From assembly GCF_027913215.1 (NCBI RefSeq), contig NZ_CP115784.1, positions 1,860,001 to 1,924,000 on the forward strand: 64,000 bases of DNA. Direction: 5' to 3'. Position 1 is the stretch's first letter; each line of letters begins with the position of its first letter. The notes beneath the pieces are model-generated. The model ran no database searches, was not told the origin of the DNA, and worked only from the letters and a program-made list of their open reading frames with translations. The stretch comes from Paracoccus aerodenitrificans. Its GTDB lineage: Bacteria; Pseudomonadota; Alphaproteobacteria; Rhodobacterales; Rhodobacteraceae. Shown here one piece after another: positions 50,028 through 59,072 of the stretch. Both the position numbers and the translations under genes were made by a program.

Positions 50028-52139
50028 TCAGTCCTTTTTGTTGCCCGAGTCCGGCGTGGCCTCGGAGCCATCCTGCGCGGCCTGATCGGTCCCGCCATAA
50101 TAGGCCCCGCTATCATCCGAACCACCCGATTCGCTGCGGTTTTCATCGGCGGCAACCTCGGCATCGTCCGTCGGTTCCTCGCCATTCTCATCCAGAACCT
50201 CATCATCCGAGGCGTCAGCCGGATCGCGTGTATCGTCTTCATGCTGACTGCCGCTGCCTGCCCCCTTGCGCACGGCCTTGGCCTCTTCCCGGGCCAGTTC
50301 GCGCTCTTTCGAGACCTCGTCGGATTCGCGCCGGATCTGTTCGGCAACCTCTGGCGGGATAAGCGAGACAATCCGCATATCCGGCGCACCTTCCAGCTTT
50401 TCGTCGCGACCGACGAAACGGACCTCTCCATCGGCGATCGTGACAAGCGGAATCGCGCCCTCACGCGCCTTGCGCCAGTCCTCAAGCGTATATTCCTCGG
50501 TCAGGCGGGTGTTGCGGAAAATCCAGCCATCGGCCAGCAACTCCAGATATTGCGCCAATGTGCGGCCACCATTGATCCCCTGCCCGCCAAGCTGGCTTGG
50601 CAGAGAATGGCGGGCGCGGTCTTCTTTCGCACGTGAGATCTGCCAGATCGCGTCACGGCCGAATTCCGGCGCAAGGTCAGTCGCGACCAATGTGTTATAG
50701 GCGTCATTATCCGACGCAACGAGGATCGTCGAATAGGTGATGAATTCCACACCATGTTCCGCGGCTTCCGACAGGATATCCCCGTAATAGGTCGGCACAC
50801 CGGCATCGCGCGCCGAGCGCAGCATGGCCCGGTTCGGGTCCGTCACCAGCACCTTCACATCCGCCTTGATCAAAGCCGTCGCGAGACCCGTCGCAAAGGC
50901 CGATCCGCCCGCAATGATCAGGCCGGGCTTTTCACCCGAGCTCAGTTCCAGTTTCTCGGCCAGAGGCTTCAGCCCGAAACCGTGCAGAATGACCGTGGTC
51001 AGCACCAGCACGAAGGCCAGAGGCTGCAGCACCGCACCATCCTGAACACCTTCGGCCACCAGCCTTTCGGCAAAAAGGCCGGAAATCGCCAGCAGCACCA
51101 CCCCGCGCGGGCCGGTGAACGCAACCAGAAGCCGCTCTTTCCACGGAATAGGCGTTCCCGCCAGCGAGGTCAGCACCGTCGCGGGGCGCACAAGCAGGAT
51201 GACCGCCAGAATGAACAGCGCAGAGCGCCAGTTCAGCAATTCCAGCATCTCAAGATTCACGCTTGCTGCCAGCAGGATAAAGACGCCCGACAGAAGAAGC
51301 GTCGTCGCCTGCTCCTTGAAGCGATAAATTTCGGTATAGGACGGCAGATCGGCATTGGCGATGATCAGCCCCATCACTGTAACCGCCAGCAGGCCGGATT
51401 CGTGCAGCACCATGTCGGACAGCGCGAATGCGAAGATCACCACCACAAACAGAAGCGGCACTTTCATATATTCCGGCACCAGCGATTCCCGGAACGCCTT
51501 GATAATGGCGACCGCCGCGCCGAATCCGATCAGCGTCGCAAAGGCGATCCCCGACACAACCGTCCAGACAGCTTCAGCCGCGCTCAGTTCCTGTTGCCTG
51601 ACCAGCACAACCTCAAGCGCGATCACCGCGACAAGGGCACCGACCGCATCGTTGACGATACCTTCCCATTGCAGAAGCTGAGCGGGACGGTTGAAAAGCC
51701 GCGCCGTGCGCAGAAGCGGCGCGATCACGGTCGGTCCGGTCACGATCATGACGCCGCCGAATACGACAGAGGACTGCCAGCTCAGCCCGGCGATATAGGC
51801 AAGCGCCAGCGAGGACAGCAGCCAGCCAAGCGGAGCGCCGATAATCACCAGCCTGCGGACACCCGGCGCAGCATCGGCGAGTTGCTTGAAATTCAGCGTC
51901 AGCCCGCCTTCGAACAGGATCACCGCCACGGCAAGCGAGATCATCGGCGTGACAAGATCGCCGATATCGCGTTCAGGAATGAAAATCCCCGTCAGCGGGC
52001 CAAGAACAAGCCCCACGGCCAGCATCACCACAATGCCCGGCAGGCGGAACTTCCAGGCCAGCCATTGCGCCCCAACACCTGCAACGCCGACAAGGGCGAA
52101 TGCTTCTACCGGGCTGAGCCCACCTGAACCTGCTGCCAT
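50028..52139 (-). CDS. CPA1-type Na+(K+)/H+ antiporter with nucleotide-binding-like domain and acidic tail
   Basis: A 703-residue protein. Residues 1-400 hold about 12-13 membrane helices of a cation/proton antiporter, with GIVNDAVGALVAV carrying the paired ND of electroneutral CPA1 exchangers and FTGPRGVVLLAISGLFAE. Residues 405-520 form a Rossmann-like domain (GLIIAGGSAFATGLATALIK, LVTDPNRAMLRSARDAGV) of the TrkA-N/KefC kind, with an additional RCK-C-like strand region to 600. The last 100 residues are almost wholly acidic/polar and probably disordered. It likely couples ion exchange to a cytoplasmic ligand such as NAD(H). Confidence 0.88.
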   Translation of the reverse strand: MAAGSGGLSPVEAFALVGVAGVGAQWLAWKFRLPGIVVMLAVGLVLGPLTGIFIPERDIGDLVTPMISLAVAVILFEGGLTLNFKQLADAAPGVRRLVIIGAPLGWLLSSLALAYIAGLSWQSSVVFGGVMIVTGPTVIAPLLRTARLFNRPAQLLQWEGIVNDAVGALVAVIALEVVLVRQQELSAAEAVWTVVSGIAFATLIGFGAAVAIIKAFRESLVPEYMKVPLLFVVVIFAFALSDMVLHESGLLAVTVMGLIIANADLPSYTEIYRFKEQATTLLLSGVFILLAASVNLEMLELLNWRSALFILAVILLVRPATVLTSLAGTPIPWKERLLVAFTGPRGVVLLAISGLFAERLVAEGVQDGAVLQPLAFVLVLTTVILHGFGLKPLAEKLELSSGEKPGLIIAGGSAFATGLATALIKADVKVLVTDPNRAMLRSARDAGVPTYYGDILSEAAEHGVEFITYSTILVASDNDAYNTLVATDLAPEFGRDAIWQISRAKEDRARHSLPSQLGGQGINGGRTLAQYLELLADGWIFRNTRLTEEYTLEDWRKAREGAIPLVTIADGEVRFVGRDEKLEGAPDMRIVSLIPPEVAEQIRRESDEVSKERELAREEAKAVRKGAGSGSQHEDDTRDPADASDDEVLDENGEEPTDDAEVAADENRSESGGSDDSGAYYGGTDQAAQDGSEATPDSGNKKD

Positions 52140-52228
52140 TGAAATTCCCTCATTACGCGGACGGCAACCTTTACAGAGGCGATTCTGTTCCCCGAAAGTC
52201 GCTCTGAAAGACTGAAATTTCGTAAATA

Positions 52229-52256
52229 TTGACGACTGGCAGGGTTTCGGCTAGGC
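52229..52256 (+). promoter_or_regulatory. Candidate promoter of the DEAD-box helicase gene
   Basis: TTGACG (52229-52234), 16-nt spacer, CTAGGC (52251-52256). The implied 5' leader is about 85 nt and holds a 6-bp hairpin (CTGTGC/GCACAG, 52317-52334) that ends 13 nt before the start codon. Confidence 0.4.
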
Positions 52257-52347
52257 CAAAACCGTCTGCATCCGGCGGACGAACGAGGGGCGTGAAATTG
52301 CGTCCCATTTTTTCTTCTGTGCCGTATCGCACAGCAAATGGACGCAT

Positions 52348-54384
52348 ATGACCAAGTTTTCCGATCTTAAGCTCGACCCGAAAGTCCTGAAGGCAATTGC
52401 CGAAGCCGGGTACGAAACCCCCACGCCGATTCAGGCCGGGGCCATTCCGCCCGCTCTTGAGGGGCGCGACGTTCTGGGCATCGCACAGACCGGCACCGGC
52501 AAGACGGCCAGTTTCACCCTGCCGATGATCACCCGCCTGTCGCGTGGACGGGCGCGGGCACGGATGCCGCGCAGCCTCGTGCTGTGCCCGACGCGGGAAC
52601 TGGCGGCGCAGGTCGCCGAGAATTTCGACATCTATGCCAAGCATACAAGGCTGACCAAGGCGCTGCTGATCGGCGGCGTGTCCTTCGGCGAACAGGACAA
52701 GCTGATCGACCGTGGCGTCGATGTGCTGATCGCGACTCCGGGCCGTTTGCTGGACCATTTCGAGCGCGGCAAGCTGCTTCTAACCGGGGTCGAGGTGATG
52801 GTCGTCGATGAGGCCGACCGGATGCTGGATATGGGCTTCATCCCCGATATCGAACGCATTTTCCAGTTGACGCCTTTCACGCGCCAGACGCTGTTCTTCA
52901 GTGCCACGATGGCCCCCGAGATTGAGCGGATCACCAACACCTTCCTGCATACGCCCGAACGGATCGAGGTCGCGCGTCAGGCCACGACCTCGGAAACCAT
53001 CACCCAGAAGATGATCGAGATCACACCGACCCGGAAAGACCAGACCGCCAAGCAGAAACGCGAGCTTCTGCGTGCGCTGATCGAAGCCGAGGGCGAGGGT
53101 CTGAAAAACGCCATCATCTTCTGTAACCGCAAGACTGAAGTAGATATTGTCGCCAAATCCTTGAAAAAGCACGGTTTCGACGCAGCTCCAATCCACGGCG
53201 ATCTGGACCAGTCGCAGCGCACCCGCACGCTGGAGGCATTCCGCGACGGCTCGCTGCGCTTTCTGGTGGCCTCGGATGTGGCGGCGCGTGGTCTCGATAT
53301 TCCGGCGGTCAGCCATGTGTTCAATTTCGACCTGCCCTCTCACGCCGAGGATTATGTCCACCGTATCGGCCGGACCGGACGCGCCGGGCGCGAAGGGACG
53401 GCCTATTCCATCGCTACACCCGCGGACGAAAAATATATCTCGGGGATCGAAAACCTCGTGAAACACGCCTTGCCGCGCGTGGATCCTCCGGAAGGGTTCA
53501 GCCTGTCCGATGCGGCAAGATCCGCCCCGCGCCCGCCGCGTGACGCCAAAGGAGGCAGCCGGTCGCGCAGCCGCGGACGGCGCAGCGAAAAGGATAACGG
53601 GACGACACCGCGCGATCAGGAAGCGCAGCAGCAACCTGCCGCCGAAACCAGAGCGGAGACAAGCCGCAATTCGGATCGCAATGCAGGTCGCAATGAAAGC
53701 CGTGGCGAAAACCGTCATGACGGCAGCGATAACCGTCGGGGCGGTCGCGGGAATGACCGTCGCCGCAGTGACGGCGGCCCCGCCATTACCGGCATGGGCG
53801 ACCATATTCCCGAATTCATGAAGCACAGCTTTGCGTCGGCTCTTGCCGCGACTGAGGCCGCAATCGAGCAATCCGACAGCGACGCCGCGCCTGCTGATGA
53901 CGATACGCCGAAACCCACGCGCAAGCGCCGCGCCAGACCTGCGACCAAGGACGACGTCACACAGGACAACGTTCCGGAAGCCGCAGCCGAGGACGCAACT
54001 CCAACCGATCCGCCTCCGGCAGAACATGCCGAAGCCGAGCCTCAGAATGAGGTTGCGGATGAGCCATCGGAAAAACCCGCGCCGAAGCGACGCCGCCGCT
54101 CTGCCAAAAAGGCAGACGCCGAGACACCGGAAGGCGACAGCATAGCAGAAGAGGCTCAGCCCGAAGCTGAGAAAAAACCAGCCCGGCGCACCCGCCGTAC
54201 AAGCAAGAAAGAAGCCGACGCAGGCGAAACCGGGTCCGACTCCTCCGAAAATCAGGCCGAGGATAAGCCGAAACCCAAACGCCGTGCACCCTCGCGCAGC
54301 CGCAAGAAGGCAGACGCCGATAAGGATGCAGACCCCGATGCCAACGCGGCCGAGCCTTCGGACGGCGAAAGCAAGCAAGACTGA
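52348..54384 (+). CDS. DEAD-box RNA helicase with long charged tail
   Basis: A 678-residue DEAD-box helicase. Helicase motifs are in order: Q motif YETPTPIQAGAIP (22-34), Walker A AQTGTGKT (46-53), PTRELAAQ, VVDEADRMLDMGF, SAT in FFSATMAPEIE, ARGLDIPAVSHVFNFDLP and HRIGRTGRAG. The helicase core ends near residue 380; the remaining 300 residues are a low-complexity Arg/Glu/Ala-rich tail with RG-type patches. Alphaproteobacterial RhlE-like proteins have similar tails that bind RNA or the degradosome; the specific partner is unknown. Confidence 0.94.
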   Translation: MTKFSDLKLDPKVLKAIAEAGYETPTPIQAGAIPPALEGRDVLGIAQTGTGKTASFTLPMITRLSRGRARARMPRSLVLCPTRELAAQVAENFDIYAKHTRLTKALLIGGVSFGEQDKLIDRGVDVLIATPGRLLDHFERGKLLLTGVEVMVVDEADRMLDMGFIPDIERIFQLTPFTRQTLFFSATMAPEIERITNTFLHTPERIEVARQATTSETITQKMIEITPTRKDQTAKQKRELLRALIEAEGEGLKNAIIFCNRKTEVDIVAKSLKKHGFDAAPIHGDLDQSQRTRTLEAFRDGSLRFLVASDVAARGLDIPAVSHVFNFDLPSHAEDYVHRIGRTGRAGREGTAYSIATPADEKYISGIENLVKHALPRVDPPEGFSLSDAARSAPRPPRDAKGGSRSRSRGRRSEKDNGTTPRDQEAQQQPAAETRAETSRNSDRNAGRNESRGENRHDGSDNRRGGRGNDRRRSDGGPAITGMGDHIPEFMKHSFASALAATEAAIEQSDSDAAPADDDTPKPTRKRRARPATKDDVTQDNVPEAAAEDATPTDPPPAEHAEAEPQNEVADEPSEKPAPKRRRRSAKKADAETPEGDSIAEEAQPEAEKKPARRTRRTSKKEADAGETGSDSSENQAEDKPKPKRRAPSRSRKKADADKDADPDANAAEPSDGESKQD

Positions 54385-54393
54385 CGCGCAGCG

Positions 54394-55926
54394 ATGAGCG
54401 CCGACACCGCCTCCGCCACTGGTAAAGCCCTGCGGCGGCGATCATGGATGGGCGCCGTGCTGAACTTCCTTCTGGGCGCAGCCTGCGCTTTGGGTCAGGC
54501 ACCCTGGGGCCTCTGGCCGGTGACCATCATCGCGTTGAGCATTCTGTTCTGGCGCATCGGGACCGCTGCCACCACCCGCGCGGCATGTTTGAAGGGAGGC
54601 GTAGCAGGGGCCGGGTATTTCGCACTGGCCCTGAGCTGGATCGTGGAACCGTTTCTGGTCCAGCCAGAAATCTATGGCTGGATGGCCCCTTTCGCCCTGA
54701 TCCTGATGGCCGCTGGCGGCGGCGTATTCTGGGCCGTACCGGGATGGCTGGCCGGACGCCTGACGAATGACCGACTTGCGCGTGTCGCGGCCTTCGCTGC
54801 CGCTCTGGTTCTGTCGGACTGGCTGCGCGGCTGGATTTTCACCGGGTTCCCCTGGACGATCCTCGGCCATATCTGGATCGGCACCCCCGCCGCTCAGGCC
54901 GCATCTTTCATCGGCGGCATCGGGCTGTCGGCCCTGACCGTTGCAGCCGCCGCTTTGCCGGTTCTCTTTCAGCGCAGCCACGGCCCGGACTGGCACCGCT
55001 TCCTGCCCGGCTCGATCATTTCGCTGCTTCTGATCGCGGTGGTCTGGGCCGGAGGCCTGCTCCGTCTCGACACAAAAATCACAATGACCGGCAAGACCAT
55101 CCGGCTGGTTCAGCCAAATGCCGAGCAGGCGCTGAAATGGGATCCCGACTGGGCGCAGATCTTCTGGGAAAGACTGCTGACAGAAAGTGCGGCACCGCCA
55201 GAAGGTCCACCGCCCGATGCGGTGATCTGGCCCGAAACGGCGGTCGGCTTTCTGCTCAATCAGGCCGATGACATTCTCCCCGTCATCAGCGAGGCCGCAG
55301 GCGCTCCGGTCCTGATGGGCATTCAGCGCGCCGAGGATGAGCGCTACTATAATGCGCTGATCGAGATCACCCGCGAGGGCACGCTGGCCGAGACCTACGA
55401 CAAATTCCACCTCGTCCCCTTCGGTGAATACATCCCCTGGGGAGACTTCCTGTCCCGCCTCGGAATCGGCGCTTTCGCCGCGCAGCAGGGCTATGGCTAT
55501 ACGCCCGGCCCCGGCCCGGCGGTCATGACCCCCGAGGGGCTGCCTCCGCTTCAGCCCCTGATCTGTTACGAGGCGATCTTTCCCCAACATCTCCGGTCGG
55601 TAAACGGCGCCAAGTGGCTTCTGCAGGTCACGAATGACGCATGGTTCGGCACGATCTCCGGCCCGTACCAGCATCTTGCGCAGGCAAGGCTGCGCGCAAT
55701 CGAATCCGGCATGCCGCTGATGCGAGCGGCCAATACCGGGATTACCGCCGCAATCGATCCGCTTGGGCGCATCACTTCCAGCCTCCCTCTCGGAGCAATG
55801 GGCCATATCGATGCAGGACTTGCCGCCCCGCTTGGCACGACGTTCTGGACCCGGACCGGTCCCTTGCCGGTATTGCTGATCTCATTCGCGGTTCTGTTCG
55901 TCGCAGCCTTGCGCCGTCGCCGCTGA
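54394..55926 (+). CDS. lnt: Apolipoprotein N-acyltransferase
   Basis: Adds the third acyl chain to bacterial lipoproteins. The 510-residue protein has an N-terminal membrane domain of six or seven helices and a periplasmic nitrilase domain with catalytic E in VIWPETAVGF, K in YDKFHLVPFGEYIPW and C in LICYEAIFPQ. It starts 9 nt after the helicase stop and probably shares its transcript. A long imperfect hairpin follows. Confidence 0.95.
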   Translation: MSADTASATGKALRRRSWMGAVLNFLLGAACALGQAPWGLWPVTIIALSILFWRIGTAATTRAACLKGGVAGAGYFALALSWIVEPFLVQPEIYGWMAPFALILMAAGGGVFWAVPGWLAGRLTNDRLARVAAFAAALVLSDWLRGWIFTGFPWTILGHIWIGTPAAQAASFIGGIGLSALTVAAAALPVLFQRSHGPDWHRFLPGSIISLLLIAVVWAGGLLRLDTKITMTGKTIRLVQPNAEQALKWDPDWAQIFWERLLTESAAPPEGPPPDAVIWPETAVGFLLNQADDILPVISEAAGAPVLMGIQRAEDERYYNALIEITREGTLAETYDKFHLVPFGEYIPWGDFLSRLGIGAFAAQQGYGYTPGPGPAVMTPEGLPPLQPLICYEAIFPQHLRSVNGAKWLLQVTNDAWFGTISGPYQHLAQARLRAIESGMPLMRAANTGITAAIDPLGRITSSLPLGAMGHIDAGLAAPLGTTFWTRTGPLPVLLISFAVLFVAALRRRR

Positions 55927-55951
55927 GCATTGCCGCCCTTGCCTCCGGCGG

Positions 55952-55994
55952 GGATATTTCCGCCAGGCTGAATTTCATCCTGGGTCAAATATCC
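55952..55994. repeat. Imperfect hairpin between lnt and rpmG, REP-like
   Basis: GGATATTT/AAATATCC (55952-55959, 55987-55994) is a perfect 8-bp inverted repeat; inside it, CCAGG/CCTGG (55963-55967, 55979-55983) pairs across a 3x3 internal loop. It follows lnt and may act as its terminator. The GGGATATTT core shares GG-TATTT character with the hairpin at 63868-63919, suggesting a dispersed family. Confidence 0.5.
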
Positions 55995-56028
55995 ATGCGA
56001 CGGCGCAGCCTGAGCAGCATGCGGATAT

Positions 56029-56053
56029 GAAAAAACCGCGCCGGGGCGCGGTT
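56029..56053 (-). terminator. Intrinsic terminator of rpmG
   Basis: Minus-strand stem AACCGCGC/GCGCGGTT (56034-56041, 56046-56053) with a short loop, followed by TTTTTT. Confidence 0.85.
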
Positions 56054-56080
56054 CGTTCAGTTCCGTCAGAAAGCGCGATC

Positions 56081-56248
56081 TTACTTGATCTTGCCTTCCT
56101 TGTATTCGACATGCTTGCGCACAACCGGGTCGTATTTGTTGACCGTCATCTTTTCGGTCATGGTGCGGGCATTTTTCTTGGTGACATAGAAATGCCCGGT
56201 CCCGGCCGTCGAGTTCAGACGGATCTTGATCGTCGTCGGCTTCGCCAT
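56081..56248 (-). CDS. rpmG: 50S ribosomal protein L33
   Basis: A 55-residue ribosomal protein starting [20 protein letters not shown], with [14 protein letters not shown] and [13 protein letters not shown] at the end. It is the cysteine-free form, so does not bind zinc. ATG 56248 has an AGGAGAAG ribosome site. It has its own promoter and terminator. Confidence 0.98.
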
Positions 56249-56306
56249 GTTGCTTCTCCTGCTGCGGCGGCACCGGACGGCCACCGTGGAAATTCGTGAA
56301 GCCCGC

Positions 56307-56334
56307 TATTTAGCGTGCGGGGCCGCCATGTCAA
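56307..56334 (-). promoter_or_regulatory. rpmG promoter
   Basis: Minus strand TTGACA (56329-56334), a perfect -35 match, a 16-nt spacer and TAAATA (56307-56312); start point expected near 56300, about 50 nt before the start codon. Confidence 0.6.
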
Positions 56335-56383
56335 CAGGAAAACATGGGGTATAACGGGTTTTCACCACTGGGTGGCAGTTAAT

Positions 56384-56754
56384 ACGCGGATGGCCTGTAA
56401 GCCGGATTCTGTCCGAGGGTTGCCCCTCTGGATGACCATTCCTCTGCGCGCCGCATTACTGCGTGCGTCAAGCTGCCAACCCGGACCTTCTGGCGCAAGG
56501 CGGCGCTGCCGTTTCCGGCACGAGGTCCCTATTCGGCATTGCTCCCGGTGGGGCTTGCCATGCGGGGTCTGTTGCCAGCCCCCCGGTGGGCTCTTACCCC
56601 ACCGTTTCACCCTTACCCGTGCTGGCACGGGCGGTCTGTTCTCTGTGGCGCTTTCCCTGGGGTTACCCCCGCCGGGCGTTACCCGGCACCGTTGCCTCAT
56701 GGAGTCCGGACTTTCCTCGAAGCATGCGCCCCGCGGTCATCCGGCCATCCGCGT
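56384..56754 (-). ncRNA. rnpB: RNase P RNA (type A)
   Basis: The catalytic RNA of RNase P, about 371 nt. The 5' and 3' ends pair as a 12-bp P1 stem (ACGCGGATGGCC and its complement). Universal elements seen on the minus strand include GAGGAAAGTCCGGACT near the 5' end, ACAGAGAACAGACCGCC, GGTAAGGGTGAAACGGTG and ACAGAATCCGGCTTACAGG near the 3' end. The predicted start point from the promoter at 56761-56789 coincides with the P1 end. Confidence 0.96.
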
Positions 56755-56760
56755 GAGGGG

Positions 56761-56789
56761 GATATGAGGGGTTTGCGCCTGTGGGTCAA
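56761..56789 (-). promoter_or_regulatory. rnpB promoter
   Basis: Minus strand CTTGACC with TTGACC at 56784-56789, a 17-nt spacer and CATATC at 56761-56766. The start point falls at about 56754, the 5' end of P1. Confidence 0.7.
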
Positions 56790-56924
56790 GTGGCCGGAAA
56801 ACGGCTGATCCGGGCGTACACCGAGGGTACACTGGGTGTCGAAGCAGGCGGATATTCCTTCGGGTGGTGGTTGCGCGTGGCGATGCGGGCAGTCTGGACG
56901 GGAGGGGATATCGGTTTTGAGCCG

Positions 56925-58457
56925 ATTCTGTGGAAAAACGCGTTGCCATCGGGGGCCTTTTGGACCGTTTCCTTCGGGTGCAAGCCTTTCTGGTGTCAGG
57001 CTTTTCGCGGATGCTGCGGTGCAGGAAAGATCTTGGCGAGTTTGCGGAGGTTCTGGGCGGTGGCGGCAAGGAGGAATTCGTCGTTCGCGCCGCAAGGTCC
57101 CCTTAGCCGCAGGCGCCCCAGCCCGAGGATGCGTTTCAGATGAGCAAACAGCATCTCGACCTTCTTGCGGAGCTTCATCGAGATTTCGTATTGGCGGGTC
57201 TTGGCGATGTCCCGGGCGATCTGGCGCGCATCTTCGTGTTCCTCGCGGGTGATTGATCTGGCATCGGCGTTCGGGCAGCACTTCTGTTTCGATGGGCAGG
57301 ACTGGCAGGTCAGTTTCAGTGCGCGGTATTTGGCGGTTCCCTTGCCAGTCGGGCCGCGGTTCGGGTCCGAATAGTTGCGGCGGAACTGTTTGAGCCTGTG
57401 ACCTTCCGGGCAGATGTATTGATCGTTCTCTGCATCCCATTCGAAGTCTGCCCGGGTCCAGGTGCCGTCATTGCGCCCGGACTTGTCGAAGACAGGGATA
57501 TGCGGGGCAATGCCCCTGTCGACCAGCCAGCCCAACATCGGTCCGGTGCCGTAGGCGGTATCCGCGATCAGGCGTTCAGGATGCAGGTCGAACTTGTCTT
57601 TCACCCTCTTCAGCATGGTTTTGGTTGATCCGACCTCGGCCTGCCGGATGGATCGTGTCGCCTCGACATCGACAATCACGCCATGATCCGTGTCGATCAG
57701 GTAATTGTCGGAATAGCTGAAGAATGCCGGACCTTTGCGCGCCGCCGTCCATTGGCTGGCCGGGTCGGAATGTGAGGTGAATTTCGGATGGACCTCGCTG
57801 GCGGCGCCAAATGCGGCCTTGTCCAACGTGTCAAGGTATTCGCGCACGGCGCGGGGCGCATCCGAGGGGTCTATCAGCGTTGCATCCCAATCTTCCTTCG
57901 CTGTCGAGTTCTGCTTATTGGCATCCGCCTCGATCAGGCTGGCATCCACCGCCAGCCGCTGCCGCTGACCAGCCCCTCCTCGATGCAGCGCGTGACGGTC
58001 ATCTCGAACAGATGCCTCAGCAACTCGCTGTCGCGGAACCGCCCGTGCCGGTTCTTCGAAAACGTCGAATGATCCGGAACCCGGTCGCTGAGATCCAGGC
58101 GGCAGAACCAGCGATAGGCCAGATTCAGATGCACCTCTTCGCAAAGGCGCCGCTCCGAACGAATGCCGAAGCAATAGCCAACCAGCAGCATCCGGATCAG
58201 CAACTCGGGATCGACAGACGGCCGGCCGGTGTGGCTGTAGAAATCCGAAAGATGCGCACGGATGCTGCTGAGATCGACAAACCGATCAATGGACCGAAGA
58301 AGATGCTCCTGAGGAACATGATCCTCCAGTGAGAACTCGTAAAACAGCGCCGGCTGCGCCTCCTGCCGCGGTCCCATCATCGCCAATCCTCCCACCCATT
58401 GCAGGAATTGAATCAGCCAGATGCCCTTCAATCAAGCACGAGTTTTTCAACAAAATA
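56925..58457. mobile_element. IS1182-family insertion sequence (about 1.53 kb, decayed)
   Basis: The transposase matches IS1182 (IS5-like DDE group). Imperfect terminal inverted repeats of 19 nt lie at 56925-56943 and 58438-58456, sharing 16 of 19 bases including a GAAAAAC core. AGCCG occurs at both edges (56920-56924 and 58458-58462) and could be a 5-bp target duplication, although the family usually makes short or palindromic duplications, so this is tentative. It inserted about 170 nt upstream of rnpB on the far side of that gene's promoter. No passenger gene lies inside. Confidence 0.8.
56996..58380 (-). pseudogene. IS1182 transposase, broken by a one-base deletion
   Basis: The N-terminal half (MMGPRQEAQPALFYEF to ITRCIEEG-like MTVTRCIEEGLVSG) and the C-terminal half (RLAVDASLIEADANKQ to the end) are in different frames that meet at 57961-57963. 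The expected LVSGQRLAVDAS would need GGCCAG where the sequence has GGCAG, so one C is missing within an AGCGGCAGCGGC repeat. The family normally has a single ORF and no slippery run lies here, so I read it as an inactivating deletion. ATG 58380 with GGAGGA upstream is the start. Together the parts would give about 460 residues. Confidence 0.88.
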
Positions 58458-58551
58458 AGCCGTTTGCTGTCGTGAAGAACCAAAGCTCCGAAAGGTCTTG
58501 GCGGGCAAGTGTTCCTGCTTTATTCTTTTCGCAGAACCCAGAGAGGTAAAT

Positions 58552-58944
58552 ATGTCCATCATTAGTCACATCACGCTCGGGACCAATGACACCGAGCGTG
58601 CCGGTCTCTTCTACGATGAGGTTCTTGGGGTTCTCGGCTTCGAGCGCTTGCCCAAGCCGCCAGGGAAGCCTCCAGCCTATGAGAAGGGCGGAATGCCGAC
58701 GATTTACCTTTATCCGCCAGAAGATGGGCGTCCTTCGACATGGGGGAATGGGACGCATATCGCATTTGTCGCGGAGACGAAGGAGGCTGTTCACAGCTTT
58801 CACGAGGCTGCTCTGCGACTAGGTGGGAGCTGCGCCGGAAAACCGGGGCCGAGACCACATTACGGCGAAAACTACTACGCCGCATATGTTCGAGACCCAG
58901 ATGGGAATAAGCTACAAGCAGTCTGCTACGCTGCAGGGACATGA
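58552..58944 (+). CDS. VOC-fold glyoxalase/dioxygenase-superfamily protein
   Basis: A 130-residue single-domain VOC protein: ISHITLGTNDTERAGLFYDEVLGVLGF at the start and DPDGNKLQAVCY near the end, with HIAFVAETKEAVHSFH between. Fold members include glyoxalases and antibiotic-binding proteins; the metal-binding H5, the middle His and the final E/Q positions are plausible but do not identify a substrate. ATG 58552 has GAGAGGT upstream. Base composition just upstream is more AT-rich than the neighbourhood, and the gene sits beside the insertion sequence, so it may have come with it. The end overlaps the small frame below by 19 nt. Confidence 0.82.
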   Translation: MSIISHITLGTNDTERAGLFYDEVLGVLGFERLPKPPGKPPAYEKGGMPTIYLYPPEDGRPSTWGNGTHIAFVAETKEAVHSFHEAALRLGGSCAGKPGPRPHYGENYYAAYVRDPDGNKLQAVCYAAGT

Positions 58945-59072
58945 AGATAGCGGTCGAGTCCTGTGACCGCTTCGTCCCGCATCACCGACATCGCAAACCC
59001 GAGCACCAAAGTCATCACCTGATCCGGCGCTCCATCGCCGCTGACCGAGAAACCGCCACCCTCACAACTCAT
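58926..59072 (-). CDS. Hypothetical 48-residue protein overlapping nadE
   Basis: An ATG at 59072, inside the last codons of nadE (11-nt overlap), opens a 48-residue frame that stops at TAG 58926-58928 and overlaps the convergent VOC gene by 19 nt. Its codon use resembles the genome and the sequence contains an amphipathic stretch QVMTLVLGFAMSVMRDEAV. It could be the stump of a longer gene whose downstream part was replaced when the IS/VOC segment arrived, or a genuine small protein, or chance. I recognise no family. Confidence 0.35.
   Translation of the reverse strand: MSCEGGGFSVSGDGAPDQVMTLVLGFAMSVMRDEAVTGLDRYLHVPAA

Noticed and set aside
52780..54378. 532-codon minus-strand frame opposite the helicase
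   Set aside because: Antisense to the helicase core and charged tail; its Cys/Arg/Gly-rich content is a bias artefact.
56315..56767. 150-codon plus-strand frame across rnpB
   Set aside because: Runs through the conserved RNase P RNA; no protein motif and no ribosome site.
56697..57440. 247-codon minus-strand frame spanning rnpB and the IS end
   Set aside because: Crosses the RNA gene, its promoter and the transposase C-terminus in another frame; not a gene.
57961..57963. Programmed frameshift in the transposase
   Set aside because: No A-rich slippery run is present and IS1182 members have one ORF; a one-base deletion is simpler.
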